DNA of 50,067 bases from Paenibacillus sp. J5C2022 (GCF_025567625.1 NZ_JAOQJC010000055.1:1-50067), one strand, 5' to 3'. Counted from the stretch's first letter, positions 23,611 to 33,300 are shown. Notes: generated by a model from the letters alone, not told the origin. Made by a program: numbers and translations.

Positions 23611-24726
23611 TTATCTCCCCCCGAATCCGTAGCTTTCTTTGATTAATATATACATGAAGATCGGCGCTCCCAGAAGGGAGGTGACGATGCCAATCGGCAA
23701 TTCTCCATTAGGAATGATGGTTCGGGCGAACACATCCGTCCATATCATGAACAGAGCACCGAAAAGAAGAGCGACAGGAACAAGACGTTTATGGTTGGAA
23801 CCGACAACGCTGCGCACCATATGGGGAATAATCAAGCCGACAAACCCGATAATTCCGCACGTGCTGACCAGAACGCCGGTAACAATTGATGAAATCACCA
23901 TATACAGCCGTCTGAAATGATTCAAATTAACCCCTAGCGTAACCGCTGCTTCCTCCCCCATCAACATCGTATTCATGACCCGGAATTGGAGCAGGAAGAA
24001 GAGCGATGCGGCAATAACCACTGTCGTTATGAGGGGAAGAGTCCGCCACTCGGCCGACGCCAAGCTCCCCATGGTCCAAAAGGATATCGAGCGAATGCCT
24101 TCCGCGTTTTTGGCAAAATAAATAATAAAGTTGGAAATAGCGCCGCACAGCGCGCTAATGACTGTTCCAGCCAAAATCAGCTTTACCGAGGAGGTTTTTC
24201 CGCCGATGCTGGCAAGGCCCAGAACAAGAACCGCTGCAGCCAATGCCCCGATAAACGCCCATGAGGCAATGCCAAGCTCTCCTAGAATTCCTCCTATGCC
24301 GAAGCCGAGCAGGATGGAGAATGTCGCGCCTAATGAAGCGCCGGAGGAAATTCCGAGTATAAAAGGATCGGCAAGCGGATTCTGGACAGCTGCCTGCATG
24401 ACGGTTCCGCAAAGCGCCAATCCCGCGCCGGTTACCATTGCCAGCAGTACTCGCGGAAAGCGGATATGCCAGATCACATCGAGGAACATGCCGCTTGCGT
24501 CCGTGGTGTTACGATCGCCTTGCACCCCCATGATTTGCTCTATCAAGATCCAGAGGGATTGATTAAAAGGAACGGATACTTGTCCGATGGACACTGAAAT
24601 AATGAGGGATACTCCAACCGCAACAAGCAGGGCAACTACAATGAATGAGAACAGGGAACGGCTTTGCAGCCGGCTTTCCTTATCGAACGATTGGTTGTTG
24701 AGTTCTTGTCTTTGTATGAATGCCAT
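23611..24726 (-). CDS. Iron-siderophore ABC transporter permease (FecCD family)
   Basis: A 371-aa membrane protein of the BtuC/FecCD family with about ten TM helices. Marks include 'IRFPRVLLAMVTGAGLALCGTVMQAAVQNPLADPFILGISSGA' at the N-terminal third and 'GFVGLIIPHMVRSVVGSNHKRLVP' near the C-terminus, the latter contacting the ATPase. The single long permease presumably works as a homodimer, since no second FecCD gene is present. The start is 2 nt after the binding-protein stop, with AAAGGAG inside that gene. Confidence 0.94.
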   Translation of the reverse strand: MAFIQRQELNNQSFDKESRLQSRSLFSFIVVALLVAVGVSLIISVSIGQVSVPFNQSLWILIEQIMGVQGDRNTTDASGMFLDVIWHIRFPRVLLAMVTGAGLALCGTVMQAAVQNPLADPFILGISSGASLGATFSILLGFGIGGILGELGIASWAFIGALAAAVLVLGLASIGGKTSSVKLILAGTVISALCGAISNFIIYFAKNAEGIRSISFWTMGSLASAEWRTLPLITTVVIAASLFFLLQFRVMNTMLMGEEAAVTLGVNLNHFRRLYMVISSIVTGVLVSTCGIIGFVGLIIPHMVRSVVGSNHKRLVPVALLFGALFMIWTDVFARTIIPNGELPIGIVTSLLGAPIFMYILIKESYGFGGR

Positions 24727-24728
24727 GC

Positions 24729-25763
24729 CTATTCTCCTTTAAACAGCTCGGGTTGAACATATCGGGCCACATCCTTGTACAAATCAGCAAGCCCGAGACT
24801 TCCGCGAACAGCGGTCGTATATTCAACCACCTTCACGTTGCCCGTCTTAATAGCAGTCGCATTTTTCAGCTTTGGATTGTGCAGGAATTGATCGATCAAC
24901 GCTTGGCTATCCGATTTTTGGAAGCCCGTAATGATAATTTTGTCGGGATTCACCGACAAAATGGATTCCTCGGACATTTCTACATAGGTATCCTTGGATA
25001 CTTGGATATACTCGCCGCCTGCGCCTACAATCATTTCATCAATGAGGCAAAGCGATGGGCCGTAATAATAAGTCGTTTCGCCGCTCGTTCCTAGCAACAG
25101 AACGTTAGGCTTGTCCTGGGCCCGTTCCGCTATTTTCCCGATTTCCCGAATCTGATCCCTCTGTTTCTCTATAAAGGCATTCGTTCTCTCTTGAATATTC
25201 AGTACGGTTCCCAGATTCTCAATATCTTCGAAAAAACTGTCGATGGTGCGTCCGGTCGTATAGTTAATTCCGGCAAGTACCGGAATGCCTCTCTTGTTCC
25301 AGAAAGAAATATCCCCGATCCGTTCTTTCTGGAAGGCAGAGGACATGGAAATAATCAAATCGGGCTGCAGCTCCAGGATGGCTTCCTTAGAAGGCCACAT
25401 GTCCGTCATTATTGGAAGCTCTTTGATTTGTTCTTCATATTCGGAGAAGGATTTGTCCAGATAGGCTAATCCCGCAATTCGCTTCTCTTCGCCGAAGGCA
25501 ATCATCCATTCCGCGAAACCTTGCCCGATTACAACAATGCGCTTCGGTTCTTTTTTAATGGTTTGCTGCATTTCCTTTCCGGCATCGTCATAAATCGTTA
25601 AGGTCAGCGGATAATGTTTGTTCTCAGCCAAGCTGCTCGCAGTCACTTCGGATTGATCCGGATTCGAAGCATTGGGTTCAACGTTATGCTGCGAGCAAGC
25701 CGATAGCGCGATCAAGCAAAGACTCATAGTGATCAATAGTGAGACGATTCTCTTCATAAACAT
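24729..25763 (-). CDS. Iron-siderophore ABC transporter, substrate-binding lipoprotein
   Basis: A 344-aa lipoprotein: signal peptide with lipobox LSAC (Cys23), Ser/Asn linker, then the FepB/FecB-type fold ('PKRIVVIGQGFAEWMIAFGEEKRIAGLAYLD', 'ILELQPDLIISMSS', 'ILSVNPDKIIITGF'). The ATG follows AGGAGGA at 7 nt. It lies 36 bp after the MFS gene and is followed by its permease and ATPase, so all four form one minus-strand operon. It captures a ferric siderophore of unknown type at the cell surface. Confidence 0.93.
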   Translation of the reverse strand: MFMKRIVSLLITMSLCLIALSACSQHNVEPNASNPDQSEVTASSLAENKHYPLTLTIYDDAGKEMQQTIKKEPKRIVVIGQGFAEWMIAFGEEKRIAGLAYLDKSFSEYEEQIKELPIMTDMWPSKEAILELQPDLIISMSSAFQKERIGDISFWNKRGIPVLAGINYTTGRTIDSFFEDIENLGTVLNIQERTNAFIEKQRDQIREIGKIAERAQDKPNVLLLGTSGETTYYYGPSLCLIDEMIVGAGGEYIQVSKDTYVEMSEESILSVNPDKIIITGFQKSDSQALIDQFLHNPKLKNATAIKTGNVKVVEYTTAVRGSLGLADLYKDVARYVQPELFKGE

Positions 25764-25799
25764 AGATGATTCCTCCTGAGTTTTCGGAAAACCTGGTAG

Positions 25800-27287
25800 T
25801 TAAGATTGTTGTCGTTGACGAAGAAAACCAAGGCAGATAAAAACAGCCAGACTTAGTCCTCCGCAGGCCGCTATCGAGATGGAAAATGCCCTTGTGTAAT
25901 CAGACAGGCTTGCCGTTTCCAGGGGCTGTCGCAGCGCAGCGGAAAATAAAATGCTGATCAACGCTACGCCTAACGAATTGGCCAAATACATGACAGTATT
26001 GAACAGGCCCGAGCCTGTTCCTGCATCCTTCGCTGGAATGGCGCCCATCACGACGCGGGTGAGCGGGGTGGTGACCAGTCCTAGTCCCAGACCGTATGCG
26101 AGAAGAAGAGCCAGGAATGGCAGGCGCTGCAAATTCACCGCATTGAAGTGCAACAACAAAAGAAATAAAATGCAGCAGCTTGCTGTGACCAAAGCTCCGA
26201 TTCTCAGCACATACATTCCCCATCTGTCCACTATTCGCGATGAAATGAGCGAAGTCAGGAAAAAACCAGCGCCAAGAGGCAGAAAAACGAGACTCGTCGC
26301 TTGGGCATCGTAATGCAAGCCAAACTGCAAATAGTACGTCAAAATGAAAAAGAAGGAAAACATGCCGAGATAGATCAAAATAACGGAAAGCATCCCCACG
26401 CGAAATATACGTTGCCTGAAAATCGTCAGGTCGACGAGCGGGGCTTCATCGCGTTTTTGCTTGCGTATCTCGATTGCGCTAAAGGCAAGCAGCAATAGCA
26501 GCGATAAAACTAGACAGCCCCATATCCAATGCGGCCATCCCTGTCTCTGACCTTCGGATAAAGGATAAACAAGCAGAAACAACCCGCCCATGATGAAGGC
26601 CGTGCCAGACCAATCAATCCTCTGTGTTCCGTTGCCGCGCGATTCCGGCAGCAGCGGCAAGCACAGTAGGACCAGAAGTCCGAAGGGAACGTTGAAGAAA
26701 AATACAGTTCTCCAACCCCAATCAAACACGTTCCAATTAACGAGAAGGCCTCCCAGCGTGAGCCCGAAGGCGAACCCGAATCCCAGCAATGCACCGTAAA
26801 TGCTGAATACAAGCCCTTTCTCCCTCGAGCGGTAATTGGTCTGCATCATGGACAGCACTTGGGGTTGAATCAACGCCGCGGCTACCCCTTGGACGATTCG
26901 AATAACAATTAGATGCATCGGATTCGCAGTCATGCCGCCAAGCAAGGCCATTAGCGTAAATCCGCTCACGCCAATGACCAGCAGCCGTTTCCGGCCGTAG
27001 ATATCGCCAAGTTTTCCGCTCACGATGAGCGATACGGCCAAGCTTAGCGAAAAGCAGGTCACAATGAGCTGGGCATCGGAAAAACTGGCGTTCAGACTGT
27101 TCTGTATTAACGGCAACGCGACCTGAATCATGTAAGTATTCAAGGAATTCAGCAAGATTGGGAGCAGAATGACTGCCAACGCATACCAGCGGTGCGGATC
27201 AAACTTCTGCTCCAGTTTTTCGCTTGCGGTTTGCGTATGCTTAACAATGCTTATCTCCTCCTTAATCGAAATGTCATTGACAATCAC
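25800..27287 (-). CDS. MFS transporter, DHA2 (14-TM, EmrB/QacA) family
   Basis: This roughly 480-495-aa exporter has 14 predicted TM segments and the family motif A GKLGDIYGRKR after TM2, plus 'RIVQGVAAALIQPQVLSM' and 'GFGFAFGLTLGGLLV' (motif C region). DHA2 proteins export drugs or small molecules by proton antiport. Its place at the head of an iron-siderophore operon suggests siderophore export or recycling (inference). The start is unclear: the open frame reaches GTG 27287, which lies against the Fur boxes without a ribosome site. The good site AAGGAGGAG (27263-27255) instead stands before an in-frame ATT at 27248, while the nearby TTG at 27247 is out of frame. Confidence 0.88.
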   Translation of the reverse strand: MIVNDISIKEEISIVKHTQTASEKLEQKFDPHRWYALAVILLPILLNSLNTYMIQVALPLIQNSLNASFSDAQLIVTCFSLSLAVSLIVSGKLGDIYGRKRLLVIGVSGFTLMALLGGMTANPMHLIVIRIVQGVAAALIQPQVLSMMQTNYRSREKGLVFSIYGALLGFGFAFGLTLGGLLVNWNVFDWGWRTVFFFNVPFGLLVLLCLPLLPESRGNGTQRIDWSGTAFIMGGLFLLVYPLSEGQRQGWPHWIWGCLVLSLLLLLAFSAIEIRKQKRDEAPLVDLTIFRQRIFRVGMLSVILIYLGMFSFFFILTYYLQFGLHYDAQATSLVFLPLGAGFFLTSLISSRIVDRWGMYVLRIGALVTASCCILFLLLLHFNAVNLQRLPFLALLLAYGLGLGLVTTPLTRVVMGAIPAKDAGTGSGLFNTVMYLANSLGVALISILFSAALRQPLETASLSDYTRAFSISIAACGGLSLAVFICLGFLRQRQQS

Positions 27288-27289
27288 CG

Positions 27290-27321
27290 ATGAAAACTAT
27301 TATCAATGAAAACAATTATCA
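27290..27321 (-). promoter_or_regulatory. Tandem Fur-like boxes of the iron-uptake operon
   Basis: On the minus strand two 16-bp direct repeats, TGATAATTGTTTTCAT and TGATAATAGTTTTCAT, lie end to end (27321-27306 and 27305-27290). Each resembles the Fur box GATAATGATAATCATTATC. They lie immediately upstream of the MFS-iron transporter operon, so iron repression through Fur is likely. Confidence 0.72.
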
Positions 27322-27465
27322 CTGATTACGATCCTTTTCTCTACCTGTTGCAGGAGCTTATTCTTTGATTAAGGGAGCAAAAATAATACAGAAACAAGTA
27401 GCTCTCATGAGAAGCGAGGCGCGAGCATAAATTTCAAGAGGGGCCCCTTTAAACATAATTGAAAA

Positions 27466-27531
27466 TATGAAATTCGGGGTCCCCGCAAAATACCTGAGTA
27501 CGCTTCGAAGCGGAGCCCCACTTTGTTGGGG
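27466..27531. repeat. Dispersed ~65-bp palindromic element, copy C
   Basis: Blocks: AAATTCGGGGTCCCCGC, AAAATACC, ACGCTTCGAAGC, GGAGCCCCACTTTGTTGGGG. It ends only about 21 bp before the rocA start, next to its ribosome site, so it probably lies in the rocA mRNA leader. I see no other gene in 27322-27552. Confidence 0.85.
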
Positions 27532-27552
27532 ATAAAAAAGGGGGGAGTGTAT

Positions 27553-29100
27553 ATGCGGGAATCGTTCCGGAATGAACCGTTTACCGACTTTACTCGCAGT
27601 GATAATATTGCCGACTTCCAGGCGGCTCTGATGAGCGTGGAGTCGCAACTGGGCCGAACGTACGGACTGAAGATTGGCCCGGACTGGCTGGATACGAGTG
27701 TTAAAGCGAATTCGCTGAATCCTTCCCATATCGCGCAGACGGTCGGTATCGTCGCGCAAGCAGATACGGAGCTTGCCCATCAAGCCATGCTTGCGGCAGC
27801 TGCAGCATTCGAGAAGTGGAAGCGAGTCTTGCCAGCAGCCAGAGCGAGGGTGTTGTACAAGGCGGCAGCTATTCTTAGGCGCCGCAGACACGAATTCTCG
27901 GCGTGGCTTGTCTATGAAGCGGGCAAAAATTGGGCGGAAGCGGATGCAGATACGGCGGAAGCGATAGATTTCATGGAGTTCTACGGCAGGGAAATGGAGA
28001 GGCTGTCAGAGCAACAGCCGCTAGTGCCGCTGTACGGAGAGCATAATGAGCTGATCTACTTGCCGCTCGGCGTAGGCGTCATTATACCGCCTTGGAACTT
28101 TCCGCTTGCGATTATGGCGGGCATGACGATGGCTTCGGTCGTCGCGGGCAATACCGTCGTGCTGAAGCCTGCAAGCGCCGCTCCCGTAGTGGCGGCGAAG
28201 TTCATGGAGCTGCTGGAGGAAGCCGGGCTGCCGGATGGAGTGGTCAACTACCTGCCCGGAGCAGGCAGCCAGATCGGTGACTTCCTTGTGGAGCATCCTA
28301 TGACCCGGTTCATCGGATTCACCGGCTCCAAGGAGGTAGGACTGCGCATTCATGAGAAGGCGGCTGCCAGACAGCAGGACGGCAAGTGGCTAAGAAGAGT
28401 CATAGCGGAGATGGGTGGAAAAAATACGATTATCGTGGATGAAGACGCGGATTTGGATGCCGCTGCCGAAGCGATTGCCTCTTCCGCCTTCGGCTATTCC
28501 GGTCAGAAATGCTCTGCGTGCTCCAAGGCTGTTATCCATACATCCGTCTATGAAGATGTCGTGGAGCGAGTCGTGGAGCGTGTGAAATCATTAAAGATGG
28601 GCAAAGCGATGGAGCAATCCTCAGCGATGGGACCAGTCATCGATGAACGCGCATATCGCAATATTTTGGACTATATCGAGAAGGGACGTACCGAGGGGGG
28701 CTTAATCCACGGCGGAGGCAAGGGGGACAGCAGCGGTTACTTCATCGAGCCGACGATATTCAAGGATGTCGCTCCCTCTGCATGCATTGCGCAAGAGGAG
28801 ATATTCGGTCCTGTGCTCGCCTTCATCCGTGCCGACAACTTCGACGCGGCGCTGGATATTGCGAACAATACGGAGTATGGCCTGACCGGCGCCGTCATCT
28901 CCCGCAACCGGAACAGGCTGGAGCAAGCGCGGGCCGAGTTCCATGTCGGCAATCTGTACTTCAACCGCAAATGCACGGGAGCACTCGTCGGCGCCCACCC
29001 CTTCGGCGGCTTCAATATGTCCGGCACGGATTCCAAGGCGGGGGGGCGCGACTATTTGCTTCTATTCCTGCAGCCGAAGGTCGTATCGGAGAGATTCTGA
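27553..29100 (+). CDS. rocA: 1-pyrroline-5-carboxylate (L-glutamate gamma-semialdehyde) dehydrogenase
   Basis: A 515-aa aldehyde dehydrogenase that oxidises glutamate semialdehyde to glutamate with NAD+, the last step of proline and arginine breakdown. The N-terminus 'FRNEPFTDF' and 'LGRTYGLKIGPDW' is specific for the RocA/PutC branch. Catalytic Cys320 is in SGQKCSACS, general-base Glu286 in VIAEMGGKN, and the NAD-binding turn is 'GFTGSKEVG'. The C-terminus 'GTDSKAGGRDYLLLFLQPK' is also typical. ATG 27553 follows AAAAGGGGGGAG. No proline dehydrogenase gene is adjacent. Confidence 0.94.
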   Translation: MRESFRNEPFTDFTRSDNIADFQAALMSVESQLGRTYGLKIGPDWLDTSVKANSLNPSHIAQTVGIVAQADTELAHQAMLAAAAAFEKWKRVLPAARARVLYKAAAILRRRRHEFSAWLVYEAGKNWAEADADTAEAIDFMEFYGREMERLSEQQPLVPLYGEHNELIYLPLGVGVIIPPWNFPLAIMAGMTMASVVAGNTVVLKPASAAPVVAAKFMELLEEAGLPDGVVNYLPGAGSQIGDFLVEHPMTRFIGFTGSKEVGLRIHEKAAARQQDGKWLRRVIAEMGGKNTIIVDEDADLDAAAEAIASSAFGYSGQKCSACSKAVIHTSVYEDVVERVVERVKSLKMGKAMEQSSAMGPVIDERAYRNILDYIEKGRTEGGLIHGGGKGDSSGYFIEPTIFKDVAPSACIAQEEIFGPVLAFIRADNFDAALDIANNTEYGLTGAVISRNRNRLEQARAEFHVGNLYFNRKCTGALVGAHPFGGFNMSGTDSKAGGRDYLLLFLQPKVVSERF

Positions 29101-29136
29101 TTCGAGAACATCTGAGTTTTCGAGTAGTCGAAGGGA

Positions 29137-29790
29137 CTACATGCGGAGTCTAAACGGCTTCTTATATAGCGGATACAGCCACTTCACGCCGCTTGGCGTG
29201 AGGGTATCCGCTGCGAGATGGGACATGTATCCCAGCAGAGCGGTCATCCCCAGTCCTTCAATGCCCAGGTCCTGCTCCATTCCCCAGCCAAGCCATCCCC
29301 ATATCGGCAGAACCCACACCGTATGGGTCATGCCGCGATGCTTCAGCCACGGCGCCCATACGATGAATGTGCCCAGTCCCATCAGCCAGGTACGGTCGGC
29401 AATTAGTCCCTTGTAGATCAAATATCCCCCCACCAGGCTAACCATCGCATTGCGAAGGGCTCCTTGCTTCATGACGAGTCCGATCAGCAAGCCGGCGAAG
29501 GCGAGACCCGTCATCGTCATCGATACGGGCTGAGCCGTCAAGTACAAGTAGCCAATAATGGCAAAGTAAACGATGCTGATCCATAACGCCCATGTTCGAA
29601 TATGTCGGCTTAGCTTCGTTATTCTGCTTGTCAGCATGCTGGGGCCGTCCAGATCGGCGCTTAGCGCAGAGAATGCCGCGACGGCAATATAATAGACGCT
29701 TTCGTCCCATGCTATATTTCCAGACGTATAATAAACGGAGGCAACGCCTCCGATTGCCGCTCCAATAGCCAAATGTGTTTTTCCTTGCAT
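29137..29790 (-). CDS. YdjM-like membrane-bound metal-dependent hydrolase
   Basis: A 217-aa membrane protein of the YdjM (LexA-binding, membrane-bound hydrolase) family, with several TM helices and conserved polar motifs: 'KTHLAIGA' near the start, 'SADLDGP', 'HRGMTHT' and 'SHLAADTLTPSGV' near the end. These His/Asp residues are the presumed metal site. Substrate is not established for the family. I prefer ATG 29790 (MQGKTH), where homology starts, though the GGGAGGA site is close; a TTG at 29805 adds five residues. Convergent with rocA, 36 bp apart. Confidence 0.85.
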   Translation of the reverse strand: MQGKTHLAIGAAIGGVASVYYTSGNIAWDESVYYIAVAAFSALSADLDGPSMLTSRITKLSRHIRTWALWISIVYFAIIGYLYLTAQPVSMTMTGLAFAGLLIGLVMKQGALRNAMVSLVGGYLIYKGLIADRTWLMGLGTFIVWAPWLKHRGMTHTVWVLPIWGWLGWGMEQDLGIEGLGMTALLGYMSHLAADTLTPSGVKWLYPLYKKPFRLRM

Positions 29791-29825
29791 GCTTCCTCCC
29801 GCCAATACATTAGCTGCTTTTGATG

Positions 29826-29987
29826 TTACAAGTGCTCTTTATTCACCTGCTCGTTTCGCACCATTTGCTCCAGCTTCTCTACCAACTGTGCATGCATATT
29901 GTCCCTTTTCTTCAAGCGCCAGAACGATCTGCGCTTGCTCTTCTTCAGCATCTGAAGCAAATAGATCTTCTCCTTCAAGGTAAACAC
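29826..29987 (-). CDS. Small basic hypothetical protein (53 aa)
   Basis: An open frame of 53 codons begins at GTG 29987-29985, 7 nt after a perfect ribosome site AAGGAGGAGG (30004-29995), and ends with TAA. The product is rich in Lys/Arg in its first half ('LKKSKRRSFWRLKKRD') and predicted helical in the second ('MHAQLVEKLEQMV'), with no signal peptide or TM helix. I do not recognise a family. The ribosome site and its place as an upstream neighbour of the YdjM-like gene make it more than a chance frame. Confidence 0.6.
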   Translation of the reverse strand: MFTLKEKIYLLQMLKKSKRRSFWRLKKRDNMHAQLVEKLEQMVRNEQVNKEHL

Positions 29988-30006
29988 GGACAGTCCTCCT
30001 CCTTAT

Positions 30007-30070
30007 GTCAAAAATTCTCTCTAACCATGTAAAAAATTTACACCTTTATATCTTTCTATCTTTATATACT
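30007..30070 (+). promoter_or_regulatory. Direct-repeat operator and promoter before the 35-codon ORF (cluster 2, site S1)
   Basis: GTCAAAAATTCTCTCT (30007-30022) and GTAAAAAATTTACACC (30029-30044) are direct repeats 22 bp apart; TATACT (30065-30070) lies 58 bp after the first repeat start. The same layout recurs at 30236, 35602, 37581 and 41648. The site also lies directly upstream of the minus-strand 53-aa gene, so it could serve both directions. Confidence 0.6.
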
Positions 30071-30103
30071 ATGCTACAATTCTACATTTTGAAAGGAGAG
30101 GGC

Positions 30104-30211
30104 ATGATGTTTTCGAGTGCAAAAAGAAAGATTAGGCATGATCATTTTATTACGCACCGGTCTGCCGTCTTATCGGAGATAATCGGTTATGGAACGTGGC
30201 TTTACTTTTGA
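30104..30211 (+). CDS. Short ORF (35 codons) at the head of polysaccharide cluster 2
   Basis: ATGATG at 30104 follows AAGGAGAGGG and opens a 35-codon frame ending TGA at 30211. The product is basic, with His/Lys/Arg in the first half and 'EIIGYGTWLYF' at the end; no family is recognised. It has its own S1 promoter in the regulon pattern and is followed by the perfect 32-bp inverted repeat at 30219. It could be a small protein, a leader peptide, or simply part of a regulated leader RNA. Confidence 0.5.
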   Translation: MMFSSAKRKIRHDHFITHRSAVLSEIIGYGTWLYF

Positions 30212-30218
30212 CGGAAAC

Positions 30219-30299
30219 GGGTATTATTTTGACTTGTCAAAATAATACCCATTTTGTGTAAAATATGTGCACGTCCCCTTATTGTATATCCGCTAGACT
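30219..30299 (+). promoter_or_regulatory. Perfect inverted repeat fused to operator S2 and promoter of the lyase gene
   Basis: GGGTATTATTTTGAC (30219-30233) and its exact complement GTCAAAATAATACCC (30236-30250) are separated by only TT. The right arm doubles as the first half-site of the cluster-2 operator; a weaker second copy (TGTAAAATATGTGC, 30257-30270) follows, and a -10-like TAGACT lies at 30294-30299, 58 bp from the first half-site. The hairpin followed by ATTTT may also end the short upstream transcript. Dual use is inferred. Confidence 0.6.
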
Positions 30300-30330
30300 G
30301 ATCCTAAATAAAAAGGAGGATGATGAACAA

Positions 30331-33300
30331 ATGAAGAAGCTTCATTCAGTTAAATTTGCAATCGTTTTATGTTTCATGATTGTTGTGAATGCGCTTTCTC
30401 CAGCAGCGATGCCAACGGTACGCGGTGAATCGTTGCCGGATTCGGAGCGATTTGTAAGGCTGCCCTTTGAAGGCGACACAGCGAATAACGGAACAAGTGG
30501 TGTAACCCCGTCCGTTGCAGGATCGTTTGCCTACACAACAGGCTACGCTGGTCAAGCGCTTCAAGTCGACACGGATTATACCAAAGTAAATGCGAGCAAT
30601 CCTGCTCCATATATCGATTTGGGAAATCATGATGATCTGAAATTTGGCGCCGATACGGATTTTTCAATTTCGTTTTGGTTCAAGTTTCCTAATACAACGA
30701 AAACAGATGGCTGGCCGGTTCTGATTACTAATAAAAATCAGAGTTCCGAAACGGGCTGGCGAATCTATACCGATGCGTATGAGAATATTCGCTGGCAGAT
30801 GAAAGTTGAAGGGCAATCCGCCTATGCGGATGTGACGGCATACCGTGCTTTGGACACGAATTGGCATCACTTCACCGTAACTCATGACCGCGACGGCTAT
30901 GCCAGATTTTATATCGACGGAACGGAGGCGGCGGATAAAGCCGTTAACTTGTCTCTTGTGACAGGCAGCGTCGATACGGCGCTAACTCCTAAGGTCGGTG
31001 TCAACGCCTCCGGCTTGCTGGCTAATCAAACCAGAGATAAGCTGAATATACATCTGGATGAGATGCATATCTTCCGCAAGGCACTGAATGCTGCGGAAGT
31101 TGGTCAGCTCGCGAAGGAACTTCCGATACTGTTCATTACGGAACACGTCGATTATTTGGCAGTAGGAGATACCGTCCGTCTTCACTCATACGAGATCTTG
31201 AACAGCAGGCGTCCGTCCCCCGTAACTGAAGGTGTTGTATTCAGCAGCTCCAATCCTTCGGCAGTAACAGTTAACGCATTGGGAGATGTACAAGCGATTG
31301 CTCCGGGAGAGACGACGATAACAGCTTCTTATGGAGGTCTGTCCGACACTTTCGTCTTAACGGTGGGCGCGGAGCCGACACAGAGCTCGCTCCAGAATTT
31401 ATCTGCTGAGCACCCACGCCTTATTGCAACCAAGGCAGATTTTGAGCGGTTGAGCGATAAGATTGAATCGGATGATCGGGCGAATCGATGGTTCAATAAC
31501 CTTGAGCAGCAAGGAGCAAGCTTGCTGGCGGACCAGACCTTCAACAGCAAGGACCCAAGGCGTATTTTGGTATTGGGCATGTTATATAATCTGACCGAGG
31601 ATACCCGTTATTCGGAGCGCGCCTGGCTGGAGATGGAAAATTTGATGGCAGAGGTTTTGTGGAACCCGGACATGTTTCTGGAACAGGCAGCCAGACTGAT
31701 ATCCGCCTCATTCGCATACGACTGGTTCTATCATGAATGGGGCGCTGAGAGGCTCGAACGGCTTAGAACCGATATAATTGAAAAAGGGTTGATTCCCGGC
31801 TTGCTTACTTACCGGCTGGGCAATGACGCCCCATATGCAACTAATTATTGGAACGGAAAGGTAACGCCGTATCCGGAGTCCAATAACTGGAACACGGTAG
31901 GGAATACAGGACAACTTATTGGCGCACTCGCCGTTGGAGACGAATTGCCATATTTATCGGAAGAGATTCTGAACAGCGGTTTGGAGGACATTCTCCAATC
32001 GTTGGAGCATTTCAATCCGCATGGAGGATGGTTCGAAGGTTACGCGTACTGGAATTACACATGGATCAATCTGGCGTGGTTGCTCGCTTCTCTGGATACG
32101 GGGCTTGGAGAAGCCAATAATCCGTTAATTGGTTTTCCCGGCCTGGCAGATAGCGGGTACTTTCCGATTCATCTGGAAGGCTCCTCGGGTAAAATGTACG
32201 ACTTCGGCGACAGCGGACATGGCATAGGGGACAACGAGCAAATGTTTTATTTGGCGGAGCGTTACAACAAGGCGGAATTAAAGCAATTTCAGCTTCCCTA
32301 TTCGGACGCGACAGCAACGATCGATCCGCTTTCTCTGCTATGGTACGAACCTGAAGGAGCAGACGGGACTGGATATGTTGATATCGAATTGGATCATCAC
32401 TATCCTGGCATTGAAATCGGCTCAATGCGCCAGTCGTGGCAGGATGGCAATGGCGTATCCGTTAATTTTAAAGCTGGCGCCGCTCAAAACGGTCATATGG
32501 ATTTGGATGCGGGTTCGTTTGTATTGGATGCGCTCGGAGAGCGATGGTTTTCCGATCTCGGAGATCGGAACCGCTCCGAGTGGCCTAGTTTCTTCAGCAC
32601 TTGGGGGCCAAGATGGACGTACTATACGAAGCGGGCGGAAGGACACAATACACTTGTCATTAATCCAAAGCCGGCGACGAATGTGGCGGGCGATCCGGAT
32701 CAGACCTATGTTTATGGCGCAGACTTCCGTAATTACATTGCTCCGATTACGCATATGGAATCCGGCGATACCTATGCCTTTGCTACTATGGACTTGATTA
32801 GAGCCTATGGCAATCATGATGCACAGAGCATAAAACGCGGTCTGGCGCTGTTCAATGACCGCAGCCATGTGTTGGTGCAGGATGAAATTGTGCTGAACTC
32901 TCCGGGCGAAATGTATACTTTCCTGCATTTTAATGGAAAAGCAAGCTATGAGTTGGCCGAAGGCGGCAAGTCGGCTATCTTGACGATCGACGGCAAACGT
33001 CTGTGGGTCGGATTAATAGGGGAAAAAGAAGAGGATCGTCTGACCGTTATGGATGCGAAGCCGTTGCCGACATCTCCCAATCCGGCCATTCAATATTCGA
33101 AGCCGGGCGCGATAACGGCGGAGACGCCAACCAAGAAGCTGGCCGTGCATTTGACCGATAGACAGGAAGCGACGATAGCGCTTTATATTGTCCCGCTGCA
33201 TGAAGGTGAGCAGCCGCCTGCTGCGGAGCACTGGCCGGAAATAGCGCCGTTGTCTGAATGGGAATCTCTATTCGGGAATACACCGTCCGGTTCTGCAACA

